Below are positions 47,874 through 60,058 of a DNA stretch of 64,000 nt, piece by piece. The position numbers and the translations under genes are program-made. Source of the stretch: Centropus unirufus (Eukaryota; Chordata; Aves; Cuculiformes; Centropidae); assembly GCA_013397695.1 (NCBI GenBank), contig VYZI01000101.1:2232574-2296573 (forward strand), read 5' to 3'. Every line of letters starts with the position of its first letter. Positions within the stretch are counted from its first letter, which is position 1. The notes under the pieces are model-generated. The model saw nothing but the letters and a program-made list of their open reading frames with translations. It had not been told where the DNA came from and did no database searches.

Positions 47874-50800
47874 CACGCTATCAGCCAGTGCAATATTTGC
47901 TTTGGGGGCCTTTCGAAACAGAAAGCACGCTGCTAGCGTGTGAGAGAAGCCACAGTTCTGGTCCTCTATATTTAGAAAGCCAGGATGTCATACCTCCTCT
48001 TGAAATTTTCATAGTCCCCTGCACCCCACCCACCCACGCACGTACACATGCTGGCGTCTGGAAAATGTTTTTCAGTCTTAGCAAAGGGTGTTGGCTTAGG
48101 GGGATTCAAGGGAGGTGCAGAGGAACAACAGCAGCTCAGCCCCAAGCACCCAGCTCAAAGCCTCCTTAAGGCACCGGGTGGCACAGCAGCCACCGGGGAC
48201 CCCCATTCCTGGCCGAGCTCATGCACTTGAATTACCAAGGATAATTCCCATTGGTGGCCTGACCTGTAAATCCTGAGGCAGGGAGAAATTTTTCGGAGAC
48301 GTATGGAAACCCTCTGCCACGACCTGTGAGGCAGGACTGTCCCCTCAGCTGACGACTTCCTGAGCTCATTTTTAGGTGGCTACACAGAGGCTGTAACACT
48401 TGCAGCAAGGGATCCAAGATCCATTTTGGTTCTACCTTGTCTCAGGTTTTCACAGAACGCCTGATCGGGATTTTCTGCTCCCCTGCAGCCTCCTGTAATG
48501 ACTAGTCAGTAGCGTTTATCCTCTGCTTAACTGGCGCTGTAGTCGAACATTATAGACGACGATTCCATTTACAAAGACCAGGGTACGTTTTCCTTTTGGT
48601 TTTGCTAGCTGATTTCCATGCCTTTGTCCAAGTAAACAGTTGGCAGAGTCATCTAAACTTCAAAATTCTTGAGGATTTCTTTTTAGTTTGGTTTTTTTCT
48701 TTTTTAAGAAGATATGGGCAGTGGTTATTTCATGTGTTACCACAATGCTTTCTCATTCCACAAAGCCGTCTTTTATATTAGAGCAGAGTCACGAAGTGTC
48801 GCTTACAGTGCCTGCCGGGAGAGAAAGCGCGGAGCTGAGCCCCCTCACAAATGAATCCCTCTTCGTCCAGGTGGACCCAGGGATTCCTGCCTGTCGTGAG
48901 CATCTGAGAGCCAGCCATCGAATACAGGTGGGACCCCAGCCTGAGCTGAGAGAATAATCTGCAGAAGGTGGTTTGAATACACACTTCCCCTTCAGTCAGA
49001 TGTACTCTGAATGACAAGCCGGGGCTGACCTCAAATACAGAAGATGTAGAGAGTGACACCGACTAAGGCAGTCCTCAGCTTAAGAGACCTGATTGTCCTG
49101 GAAATGAGATAGCTGAGCAAGGCAGGTGTTTAACCCCACTTCACTCTCTGTGGCTATGTAAAGAGAACTGAGTTTTTTAAATGGCCTGAAGCTGACTGAA
49201 GAAGGGTTTCTTCTTACTTCAGTGTGGGGTTTCTCTTTCACCAAGAGAATTTTTCACCAAAATTGTGATGAGATGCCTTTATCTGATCTACCCTCCACTG
49301 GGCTGTCCGCAAACATCACTGCTGATGCTGGCATGCAAACGGGCACAGAACCCACCCTCGCATTTTTTGGGGGTACATTTTTTAACAGCCCCACAAATGC
49401 CACAGTGGGGGGTAGGGGCAGCCAGTGGACCAGTTCCATAATGTACCTGAGCCAACCATGCCCTGGAACTATCCCTGTTTATACTGACTATAATGACCAC
49501 CAGGGATTTCTTGGGATAATTTAGGGAACAACCACGATGAAAATAATTGAAAACAGATACCTAGAGTTTCCCTTCCACCTTGTGAATCCAAGCTGATGAG
49601 CAGCACACACACGAGGGAAACCAAGGGGAGTTGATGGTAAAGTGAGAGCCTCCCATCCTATTTTACTGCCTAAGCCTGCCATCCTGCTAAAGAAAAGGAA
49701 AACAATATAGAAAATAGTCCACAACAAATCAGGCACTCTAAACTCTTTTTACTTTTCATGATCCAAGGTGCTATTAGGTCAGGAACATGAAAAAGAGTAT
49801 ATTTGTATGGGGTCCTCCCTGCTGGTCCAAGTCTCCCAAGCACCAGAGCGCTGCATTAAATGGGGACTCAGCCAGCTGGGTTTTTTTTCTGTCACCACAG
49901 AAATTACATTTTGTAACCTAACTAGGCTGGAGGATGGGGAAGGGCAGTTTACAGTCTGCACTCATATATCCATATGTATTCTGTTAAGGTTACTTTTTTC
50001 AGATTCTGTATTTTTTTCTTGTACACAAAGGGAAATTCTAGGATATTGGCTTGCCAAAGTCTGTGCTTCTGAATTAACAAGAGTTGCATCTCCACATTAT
50101 TTCTAATAAAACTTATCTCACTTGCTTCACCCAGGTTTCAGTGTCTCTCTTGCTTCTCTGTTTCCTGAAGTGCAGGACTTTCCCTTGTGCATCCTCCACT
50201 GGCCCTGAAAAAGGCACTGGGTCTTCAGGCTGCGTGTGAGTAGCCCTGGCCTAGCTGGGGCAGGGGAGGCATGATTTACAAAGTGGCTGGAGGGACTTCT
50301 CTTCCAAACATGCTCTAGTCAGTGATTATGCCAGTGTTCATAGCAAATGGTCAAAAAATTACAGAGAGACGTGGTTGAAAATCACACAGGCTAATTGGCT
50401 GATAACAGACGGCAAGTGGATTTCATTAGCTGAAGCAGCATGTGCAGCTGTTGCATGGTGGGAACAGGCTTGCCCTGGGCCTGTGGTTCCTGCTCAGGCC
50501 CTGGCACCACCAAAGAACCTGAAAATCTCACCTAAATAAGGGAAAAAATAGGACTTGTGGGCACCCTTGGACCTGCTGTGCATGGGAGGTGTCTCGCTGA
50601 GCAAGGGAGACTCCTGTCCTGGCAAGGTCCTGCTTAGCTTTAGGGTCACAAATCCTCACCCCAGGAGGAGAAAAACAGGTAGAGTAGAAGGGCAATAAAG
50701 GTTTGTTTGATTTGTCTTTGTGTGAACATGGTGTCTCTAGGGTTTTCCCCACTAAAAGGAACATGTTCATAGGGGCTGGTTTGGAGTTGGATGTGGGTTT

Positions 50801-53343
50801 TTTCCTTCTTTCGCTGGCTGTAAGGACCTTATTCAAGCACACAAAAATGGATAAAAAAATCTGTGCTCTGTTCAGTGGCCTTGGATCAGCTCCTCTAGGA
50901 AACTCATTCTCATTTACTCCTAGCTCTGGGCTAACTGATATTTCCCGTGCTTAATAAAGAGCATCCTTGCACCTGCTGCATCATACTGGAGGCAACACTA
51001 GCTACTAAAGAAAGCGGATTGTTTAAGGGATAGCCTTGAAGACTAAAAATAATCAGGGAAATAAGAGTCAATGCCATACAAAAGCAAACACACAGCCAGT
51101 TGTTATCGCAAAGCTTTTCATGTAATGGTCTGTGTACTGGTCTCACCCGAAGCATATTTATTTTGGACAATCTTAAATGGTACAGCCTCGTGTATTGGCA
51201 GCAGAATATATGAAGTAATTTGAGAGCTCACGCCTGACCCAAAGCTGATAGAAGTCAATGCATTGACTCTCCTGAGCACACCCCATAGGAATCATTCCGT
51301 GTGCTAAGAGATGTGTTGCTGTTAAATACATTGGTCTGGGCTTGATATAAATTAGTTCTTATAGTACTTGCTTTGGAAAAATATACTGACATTGTCACTG
51401 ACAAAACCACAGCAAGACGAGCAAAAATACAGGGGTTGTAGCTAGTAGGTGTAACACAAACAAAAAAACAAAGCGGCTGAAGGTTAACTAAGTAATCAAT
51501 GGGAGATGCATCCCATTGGAATGAACTCCCATTTCCCACACAAATTTCACAGTGTATGCATGCACTGATTTGAAGAGGAAGAGAAGGATGGCGGGAGCTC
51601 AACATCTCACCCTTTCACAAACCTCAAAAACATTGCAAGCAGCGTGAGAAGAAAAAAGTATGTGGTTTTAGTACTGTCTGGAAACATGTGGCATACACTA
51701 GGGCAGAGGTGTTTAAACCTGGCTTTATCCTGCCTTTCCGCCCTCTTTTCACTCCCCTGATCTTTGCTAGTATTATCTGGGCTGCTCGGTTCTCAGCAAA
51801 CATCCAAGTAGCCAAAATATGGGCAGGATCCTTGCCATAACCCAACCAGCCAATGAATGAAATAAGGTACTTGTTTCCTGGAGCACTGGGAGAGGAAGAG
51901 AATGGATGTAAACAGTTCTCTGTGGTATTGAAAATCCACCTTGAGCAGAAGCAGTCCCTCAGCTCGCACAAACCACCAGTGCTCCTTTGACGTCAATTGG
52001 CAGCTGGTTGGTTTGCACCATCCCAGGGGCTGGCTGCAGTGGCATAGGCAAATAGCTCGACGTGGAAGCAAGAGAGGCAAGTCCTGCACTCCCTCCCTCC
52101 ATTTTACTCCTTTTCACCACCTGTGGCACTTTTTTCAGATGCATAAAAGTTGCAGACAAGTCACTGCAAGCATCTCGTGAGTGAGCGGCACATCAGGTGG
52201 TGAGACATGGGCATTAGTGGGGCTGACAGACGCCAGAAACCTAGGGATGCACTGGAGGCCCTGCTCTGAAACCCCTGGGACTCCACCACCCCCAGGGTGC
52301 AGTAGTGCCTGGGACAGGCTGCCAGGAGGAAAGCAATGCTCATGCATTTACGTGAGAGGCAGGACCTGCCCGTCCATGAGGAGGCTGCTGCCTCCGCCAA
52401 AGGGATGGCGAATGTCCTCCAACCTCCCTCTGGGTGTTGATCATATAGTTTAATGAGGGAGGGTTTGGGTGAGTTAATTAAAGAAGGGGTGAGAAAACAA
52501 TTAACCACGGGAAATACCCAGGGCACGCATCTGCTGTCTCCCTTCACTCTTCCCATGAGACGGACTCCATGCCCAAAGGCAGCAGGAGCAGGAAACACTT
52601 GATTGTCAGATGCTGAAGTCTCATGGTAAAGTGTCTTCTGTAGTGCACGGCAGGAGAAAAGGGAAGCAGCAGCCACACAGCTGACTCCCTGCCCTTCCCA
52701 GGCCACGTTTCATGCGGCACACATTCCAACCTTGGCCCGAACACATTGCACTGCGGGGATAGCTGCGCTGTGTCCTGCTGCTGCTCCAGAGCATGGCGAC
52801 CCTTGGTTGCAGGGGAATGCTGCAGTGCCAGCAGTGGAAGGGTGAGGCCAGCTGCAGCGGAGGCTGCCTCAGGGCGTCGTGCATGGCGCGTTCCTGGACT
52901 GCATCTTTCAGCAATGGCAGAGCAACCTGCCCTTTCCTTCCCCCAGCTGAAAGGCCTTCGAAGGCCTTGACTTTCAGAGGAGAAGGGTTCTGCAGCCCCT
53001 ATAAGCCAGACCCGATGAAGCTGAGGATGAATACACCCCAAAATGAAGGTTGCCAGAATTGCTGCTCAGTTTTGAAAATGAAAGCGTCAGAGACCTGTAA
53101 CTCCCAGAACTCATTTCTCACTTATGCTGAGGGCTGATTGAGGGCGGGCAGCATGCAGTGCAATGCCGAACTCCCCTGAAGGTCCTGCTGCTTCATTCCC
53201 ACAGTCAATATTTGTTTCCAAAGGGATGTTGTGTAGGACCACACACTAGAGCTAAAAGGTGCAAGGGACAAAGGAGGATGGACATGGACTTCTCCCAAGC
53301 AAGAGCAGGTTTCCCTGTAGCATGTTTGCTGCCAAGGGGAGGG
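47874..53343. other. Intergenic DNA, no gene recognised
   Basis: Mixed-composition DNA. At about 51222-51275 the phrase GCCTGACCCAAAGCTGATAG followed by AAGTCAATGCATTGACT resembles an old amniote repeat motif, and a related CAATGGGAGATGCATCCCATT phrase lies at about 51498 (given only to show the partial palindrome). GC-richer DNA around 52660-52960 has open frames on both strands but no family resemblance. AATAAA occurs at 50105. Confidence 0.45.
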
Positions 53344-53391
53344 CTGTGAGGATGTGTCGCTATTTCTCTGTGAGGATGTGTTGCTATTTCT
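53344..53391. repeat. 24-base tandem duplication
   Basis: CTGTGAGGATGTGT(C/T)GCTATTTCT occurs twice back to back and differs at one base. This is a recent local duplication with no evident function. Confidence 0.9.
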
Positions 53392-56300
53392 CTTTACAAC
53401 ACTGCTCCATCTTGAAGTCCCCTTCATGAAGTACCTGGACCTACTTTATAACAGCTTGAATGCAGTTCAAGCAATGCATAAGCCCACCACCCTGCAACTT
53501 GCAATTTGAATCCCTTCTTTTCAAGGGATGGTAGGAGGAGGTCAATCCCTTTTTCCAAACCTACTTTTACAAGTTTCAGTTGAAATTCCCTTAAAAAAGC
53601 CTGAGGGCCCAGCTGACCCTCTGCAGTGAAGGAGGAAGACCCAGTTTCAAGGAAGAACAAAGTTAGCAACCAAAGTTCATGGGTAGGCACGAGCCTCACT
53701 GGACAGGGTCACGGAGCGGGAGCATGGGGTGCCCATTGAGGCCAGGGGCTGGCAGGGGGGAGCCGAGTAGTGGGCAGGTGTTCCCAGCTAGCAAAACCAC
53801 TTGAGAACAGCTACTTGCTAAAATAAATGCCACGCAATAAATCGAAAAAGAAAACCCCTCTGCCCAGCTGGTGCAAGCAACCGCCTGCCTCTGTGCACGC
53901 CAAAGAGGAGAGAGGTTATTTTTATGAGACCAAAGGCCATGGGAGGGGCAGGGGGGGGCAGCTGGTGGGTGACTTCCCTCTGCAGCGTACGGGGGCTGCA
54001 CCCCAACTGTTCCCCTGGCACCAGGCATCTTGTCTGGTGCTGGAGCCAGATACCCAGAGGGCTTTTCCGCCCCGTCCCTTGAGCAGCCATCCTGCAATCC
54101 CTCATGACCACCAGCTCATGCTCTTAGGGATGTCTTCGCTGGCAATGCCCAGCCGCCCCCACTGGGCAGCAGGAATTAAGAAATAAACCAAAACAAACCG
54201 CCCACGTTGTGCTAGATGCAGAAAATAGTGAATCAGCCCCTCCTGCCTCAAATCATGAGATCAGCCTCCGGGTGACCGGAGTGATTTCTGGTGTACATGG
54301 TGCTTGGGAGTGGCCCATTCCTCACCCCTGGAGGTACTGTGTGGCCTGGGGCACCCTGTTTTGGGTTCCTTCATGTAGAGGCATGAATGTTTGTGCAATG
54401 CAGTACCCCGGGAGCCGAGGCCTTGCCAAGAAAACACACCACCAAGATATTGTGCAATCTGGGGGAATGGGTGGCTTGTGGGCACGCCGGCATTTGCAGC
54501 AGTGCAGTGCATCACACAGGCAGATCTGTCTCCTCTGGAGCAAACTGTGGGACCACAACCCCAAGTTGTATGCTCCAAGGTATGAAACGCAGTCCTGCTC
54601 CAAAATTCACTCCCTGCCTTTAGGAGCACTTGAGCATACCTGAGTCATTCCTTGCTGCATCAGAAACCCAGGTGCCACTCAGGCCCATCTTCTGCACCGG
54701 TGAGTGACTGAGCACGGTCATACCATCTGCAACATCAAGGGTGGCCCCAGGCTCCCAGCTTTTCCCCTAGACATAATTGCTTGAAACTGATGTGGTTTTC
54801 CCAGATATGGGCCACACACACTGAGATTCTCTCTTGTAAGAAATCAGAACAGGTTAAAAAAATTCTACGAGAAAAGTGAAACAAATTGGAAATGCTTTTC
54901 TTCTGCTTTCTCTTCTCTCAGACATGCTACAGCCTACATAAAAAAATCCCCCTACTGTGTTCCTGAGAGCAGCGCTGCTGGTGGAGGAGTCCAACACCTG
55001 GCCACACCAGCAGGTGCTGACAGGAGGAAAACCTCTGGAGCCTGAGCCTGAAGTTGCTCCTCTAGGACTAGGAGATTCACTGCTGATGGCTATTTGCTCA
55101 CTTGATGATTGTGCTCCTACACTAGAAGCAAGCGACATACGTGGTCCTGACCATCACAGGAGACAAAACTGGCACAGGAAAATCAGCCCCAAGAGGCTGT
55201 GAGAGAGGAGAGAAGAGGAGGGAGTAACTTTGCCCATCATGGACCGAACTCTCAGACCTGACCAATGTCCATGCTATGAGCCAGACCCTGAGCAGGCTTT
55301 CACATCTTGGGACCACCAGACATAATTTCGGTGGTTAAGAAGCTGGTAGCACAATGCCACATGTGCTAATAGTGGAACATAAGCCTGAGAAACACAAATC
55401 TGCCTCGACTGCCAACCTGCCATATGGCCCTGGGCAGCCATCTCTGTGCTCCTACTTCCAGCTGTTTTCCTCCTTAACCTACAAATTTTTGGCCAGGGAT
55501 TCTGGTTTCATGCTTGCAAACAAGAGTGTGAATCATGCAGGGTAAACCTGCTGGGGCCAGAGCAGTGTTTCTGATTTACACCAGTGTAAACTATTGCTTC
55601 TGGTTTAAAAAATTTTGTTATTGTATTGGCTAGGGTCCCAGTAACTCCACAAAGAAGGGAGTGGGGGAAGTTCTTCCTAGATGGACTTCTAAGATTTATT
55701 TACCGCCTACTGTCATGCAACCACTAAAGGCTTATGCTCCACAGAAAAGAAGACAGAGGACACAAGTGACCTGCAGCCCATTTGGTGCAGCTGCCTGTCA
55801 CCAGGGCCATGGAGTGAACCAGGCACAGTGCAAATGGGCACCCACCTCCTGCCCTGGGATCCTGGGAGGCTGGCACTAGCAGGGCAAGAACGGACAAAAG
55901 GCTTGTCCTGGGCATCCTGAGGACAGGCCACGTGGGATAGCCCGGCAAGTGGTGGTCAGAAGCATTACTCTGTTCTCCAGGTGAGCATGGAGAGGGCTCC
56001 TGTGTGGTGCAGTTCATTAGCTGCTGCTCTTCAGCCTCCAAAGTGAGCTGGTCATCCTGGCTCTCTGTCTTCTTTGGACAACCACATGAAGCTGCTTGGA
56101 GATCCTTCAGTAGAAAGACTTACCCAGGTTTTTGCATGTTAATATTTGAGGTATCTATAGCTCACATGCTGAAAAAGAGGATATCCCTACAGTGGATGGT
56201 GGCTCCAGAGCACATGGTGATGTACAAATGAGGAAAATGTTGGCTGCTTCCAGCTAAGATGAAGCTCACAAGGTGTTTTTACACCACTGGAAAAGGAATG

Positions 56301-59300
56301 TAGAAGAAACAAATCAGGAGGGAGGACAACTAACTAGTAAAACGTGTAGTGTTACCCAAAGTATTCATTCATCCTTTCAGCAGCAGGTCCCAAAACAGCC
56401 CCTTAGACTGAGAAAGAAAAATTCCCAAACATAGAAATGGGGTCAAATATGAAGCTCAGGGAGGAAAGAAATTGTGCCGGGTGGAGGATGAGGAGGAAAG
56501 AAGAAGACAGCCCTTGGGAAAGCAGATTGCTGCTGGCTGAGCTGGTGCAGGAGGAACAAGCAGGCATCTAAGGGGCACCAGGGCTGCAGCGGTTGCCTTG
56601 GTGCATTGCAGATGTCCATCAAGCAGGATGGCCCAGGGAGAGATGGTTCAGCCCCACGGGGTGATCCTCCTGCCAGGACTGCTGGAGTTGTTGGGTAGAT
56701 TTGATCGCCTCTCCTTGTGAGAATGTGTTTATTGATGGGTAAAAAATTATTACCTAGTCTCCAGCCTCCATCAATCTGCCATTGCTCTTTTTTTTTTTTA
56801 TTAATTCACTTAAAGCAGTCTGAAAAAAGAATATATATATAAAGAAAAAGGCTTTTCTATGTTAGTCACCTTCCAATGATGTATAAACGCTCTGACAGAT
56901 AATTATCAGTGATATTGATTCTAACTAGGGCAGAAAATGAACAGGTGAGTGCAAAATAAGAAGTTATTTATAAAGATGTAATTGAAACAAAATCTACCCT
57001 GCAGGCTTGAGAGTTTAAGGGGAAAAATGCTCTTGCTGGTATGTCTTTGCTGTCTCTGCTGATGTTTGCATGCTTCCTTAGGAGCTGGAAGGCACCTCCC
57101 TGGAAACAAGTGGCACCACTTTTTTGCACGGGTTCCAGGAGAGGGGTTGCAAGGGTCCTGGGTGGTCAAAGCCAGCTCCTGCAACCTATTTCCAATGCAA
57201 AACCAGATCATCCTCTTGGAGCTGAGGTTGTTTGTTACTCTTCTGAAGTGCAAGGCTGATTTATTTTGATACCGATTTAATTTCCCCTCCATTTTCTGTT
57301 AACTGCTTTCTGGTGAAACCTGAGAGATCGTTTCCAGCAAGCCTCTTCTTCTCCTCCCATATCCTAAGCGGGAGGGATGATTTCGCTGCATCCCTGCCAT
57401 CGGGACACAAGGCACAAACAGGGGATGGTGCAGGCTGCAGGCTGCGGGATGTGACAGCTCAGGGAAGGAAAGCCACAGCAGCAGCTCTTTTAAAGGGGAG
57501 GTCTGATTTATCCATAGAACCGTGGATGCTTTTATAAGCAACATCTCTTGGATCTGCTCTAGGCTGAAATAAATAGACAGTATGGCAACAGACGAAAATA
57601 CGCATAAAAAGTAGCCAGAGAACGAGATCCTCAGCCCAAGGCAGAGAGGTTCGGAGCAACATTCATCAGCCCAAGTCAATGCTCGCTCAGTCACCTGCAG
57701 AATATTGCAAATAGTAAATTTTAGAATGGAAACCCAGTCCTTACTGTTGCAAAGGCAGCTGTTGGTATTTCTTGAAGCACCGGGACATGCCAAAACGCCA
57801 TCGCCACTGGTGAGTCTCCTCTGAGCAGTGGCACTGGTCCCTCCTGCCTCTCCCCAGCTGGAGACTTTGTCCCCTTTAGGAACTCTTGGGCCCAGTGGCT
57901 TAGGAGCTGCAAGTCTCACTGTTGAAATGACAAAGCCCTTTTGCAGCTGTAGCCCTTGCAGCTCTGCCAGAAGCCTGTGGGAGGCTGAGCTGTGGCTGCT
58001 GGCCCTGAGTGCGAGGCTCACTTTTTGAAGCAGCTCGGCACATCCTCAGCTGGACCAAGACCTAATACGCTGGCCACAGACTGGCAGCAGCCCTGGCTGG
58101 GGAGAGAAGGCTTTTGCCAATTTTTTATTAAATCACAGTGCTATTTATGCGAATATTAGGCTGTTTGAGGCTGAATGCACAGAAGGAGTTAGGTACTACC
58201 AGACAGACTGGGGGGCGGTGGTGAAGGGGCAGGTGGGTCTTCAGACAGGACTGGGTCGCATCTTCAGTCCATTCAGCGCCTGTTGCTGCTGGCTTTATGG
58301 CTCCAATCCTGCATGTACCAGAGGGAGAGAAGACCTCTGGGGCTGTGCTTTTAGATATATCAAATTTGGAATCACTACAATGCTGAAGTTCTTTTTGCTG
58401 CTTTATCCCTTGGTGTTCAAATTGCTTGTTCTTACTCCACTTAGAACACCCAATTCTGGCAAAGCTATAACAGCAGAGCTATGTAGAAAATAAGTAAGAG
58501 GTCCGGTTTGGTTCCCAGGAAACCCGCAAGCTTCTGGGGTGTGAGGAACTGAGCCTGGGAGCATCACAGGAGGTCATCGCCTTTGTCTCACAGACGATGG
58601 TGAGGACGTCTACCTGGAGCCACCTTCTCCAGTGCTGGTGGTGTACCTGCCCAAATGGAGAAAGAGGCTGAAGTTCCTGCAGGAGCATTCAAGAGTGTTC
58701 AAAGGAACGCAGGAAGGCCTATGAGTAGATGTTGTCCCTGTGCAGCTTCTGCCAAGGCTCTGCTCCGCAGACATCGGCTGCAGTGAAATGTTTAAACCAA
58801 GCTGCAGTGCTTGATGCCCAGCATTTGTACGTAAACAGCTTCTAAAAGCATGAGGGGGAGTGTGTAGCTCTTTCAGAGCCGACCGGATGGTTCTCCCGCT
58901 TGACATGTTCTCTTCTTGAAACAACATCACTTTGTTGAATTTTGTGGCTTTTTGTGTGGAACAACATTAGCTCATCCAAGTCTGTGGTTTTTTTGAAAAT
59001 GAAATTCCGGTAAGCTTTTGTACCATCTGGCAATGTCCAGCCGAGTCAGGTTTAGCGAGAAACCGCTGCACACGTGTGCACAAACACATACACACCAGAA
59101 ACATTATAATCACCATAATTAGTAATCACAGGAAGATTGGCCTCTCTGGGGCACGGGGAGGAGGAGAAAAATGAGTGCCGGACTCACTTCCCAGCTATAT
59201 GCCTTCAGCGGGGCTTGGCTCCTTCCAGCGGTGGGCATTTTCCAAGCCATTCCTCCTGTGCTGCTTCTACCCCTTCCTTCCATGGCAGTGTGTTTGACGT

Positions 59301-59804
59301 GAACTGCCAAGCAGATCCAGATGTAAATCAAACACAGCTGGGTGAGCTGCAAGACAGCGCATGGTGTCAAATTCCCAGCTGCTGTCAGGTCATCACACTG
59401 GTTTCAAAGGAATAACTCGGATTTACAGCAGCGGAAGACTTGGCCAGACATGTTGAGAGGGGAGAGGTTCCAGGCTGGGGTGGTGGCTTCTTGGTTGCTC
59501 TGTAATAGCTGAAGTGGTTCATTACATGGAACCAGCCCTGGATTCCCTCCTCGCCCTTCTAGTCCAGGCAGGTAGCAGGACTCGTGGCAAATTCTTGACA
59601 TCTTGTCCATCCACATCACACTTTTTCTTCTCCCCCTCCCGCATCTGTGCACACAAAAGCCTGTGGTTGGCAATACTGAAAAGAGAGAAAATGTGGCCAT
59701 TATCCAGGTAGATGGGGGATTGCCAAGCATCCGTCTGTCAGCCTCTCCCCTGAAAGAGATCTTGCTGATCTCTTCTCCCTGGTATCCTGTGACAGGGCTC
59801 ATGG
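53392..59804. other. Intergenic DNA, no gene recognised
   Basis: The region includes the longest open frame in the window (58021 to 57299, - strand, 240 codons), but that frame begins with GTG and has no early ATG, so it is not called as a gene. In the human order ITPR2 follows, on the opposite strand. I looked for its C-terminal exons on the - strand and recognised none. An AT-rich stretch with T and TA runs lies near 56787-56850. Confidence 0.5.
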
Positions 59805-60058
59805 GAATGGTTCAAAGCTGCACCAGGAGAGGTTTAGATTGGATATTAGAAAGGGTTTCTTTACCAAGAGGATTGTCAAGCAATGGAAAAGACTTTATGG
59901 AAGGGCAGTTGATGCCCCAAACCCGTCAGTGTTCAAGAAACATTTGGACAATGCCCTTAAGAACAAGCTTTAACCTTCGGTCAGCCCGGAATTAGTCAGG
60001 CAGTTGGAATAGATGATCATTGTAGATCCTTTCCAACTGAAATAGTCTAGTCTATTCC
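59805..60058 (+). mobile_element. CR1 LINE 3' fragment
   Basis: The + strand reads AGGTTTAGATTGGATATTAG, then AAGGGTTTCTTTACCAAGAG and GATTGTCAAGCAATGG, matching the CR1 polyprotein end (the RLDI...F..R.VKQW phrase). It continues through a GTGTTCAAGAAACATTTGGA stretch to AGATCCTTTCCAACTGAAAT and an AGTCTAGTCTATTCC end that resembles a decayed CR1 terminal repeat. Frameshifts and substitutions are present, so it is an old 5'-truncated copy. Confidence 0.88.

Noticed and set aside
57299..58021. Longest open frame of the window, 240 codons on the - strand, with a hydrophobic segment
   Set aside because: It begins with GTG, has no ATG until late in the frame, shows no family resemblance and lies in GC-moderate DNA with overlapping frames on the other strand. 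One frame of this size by chance is plausible in 64 kb.
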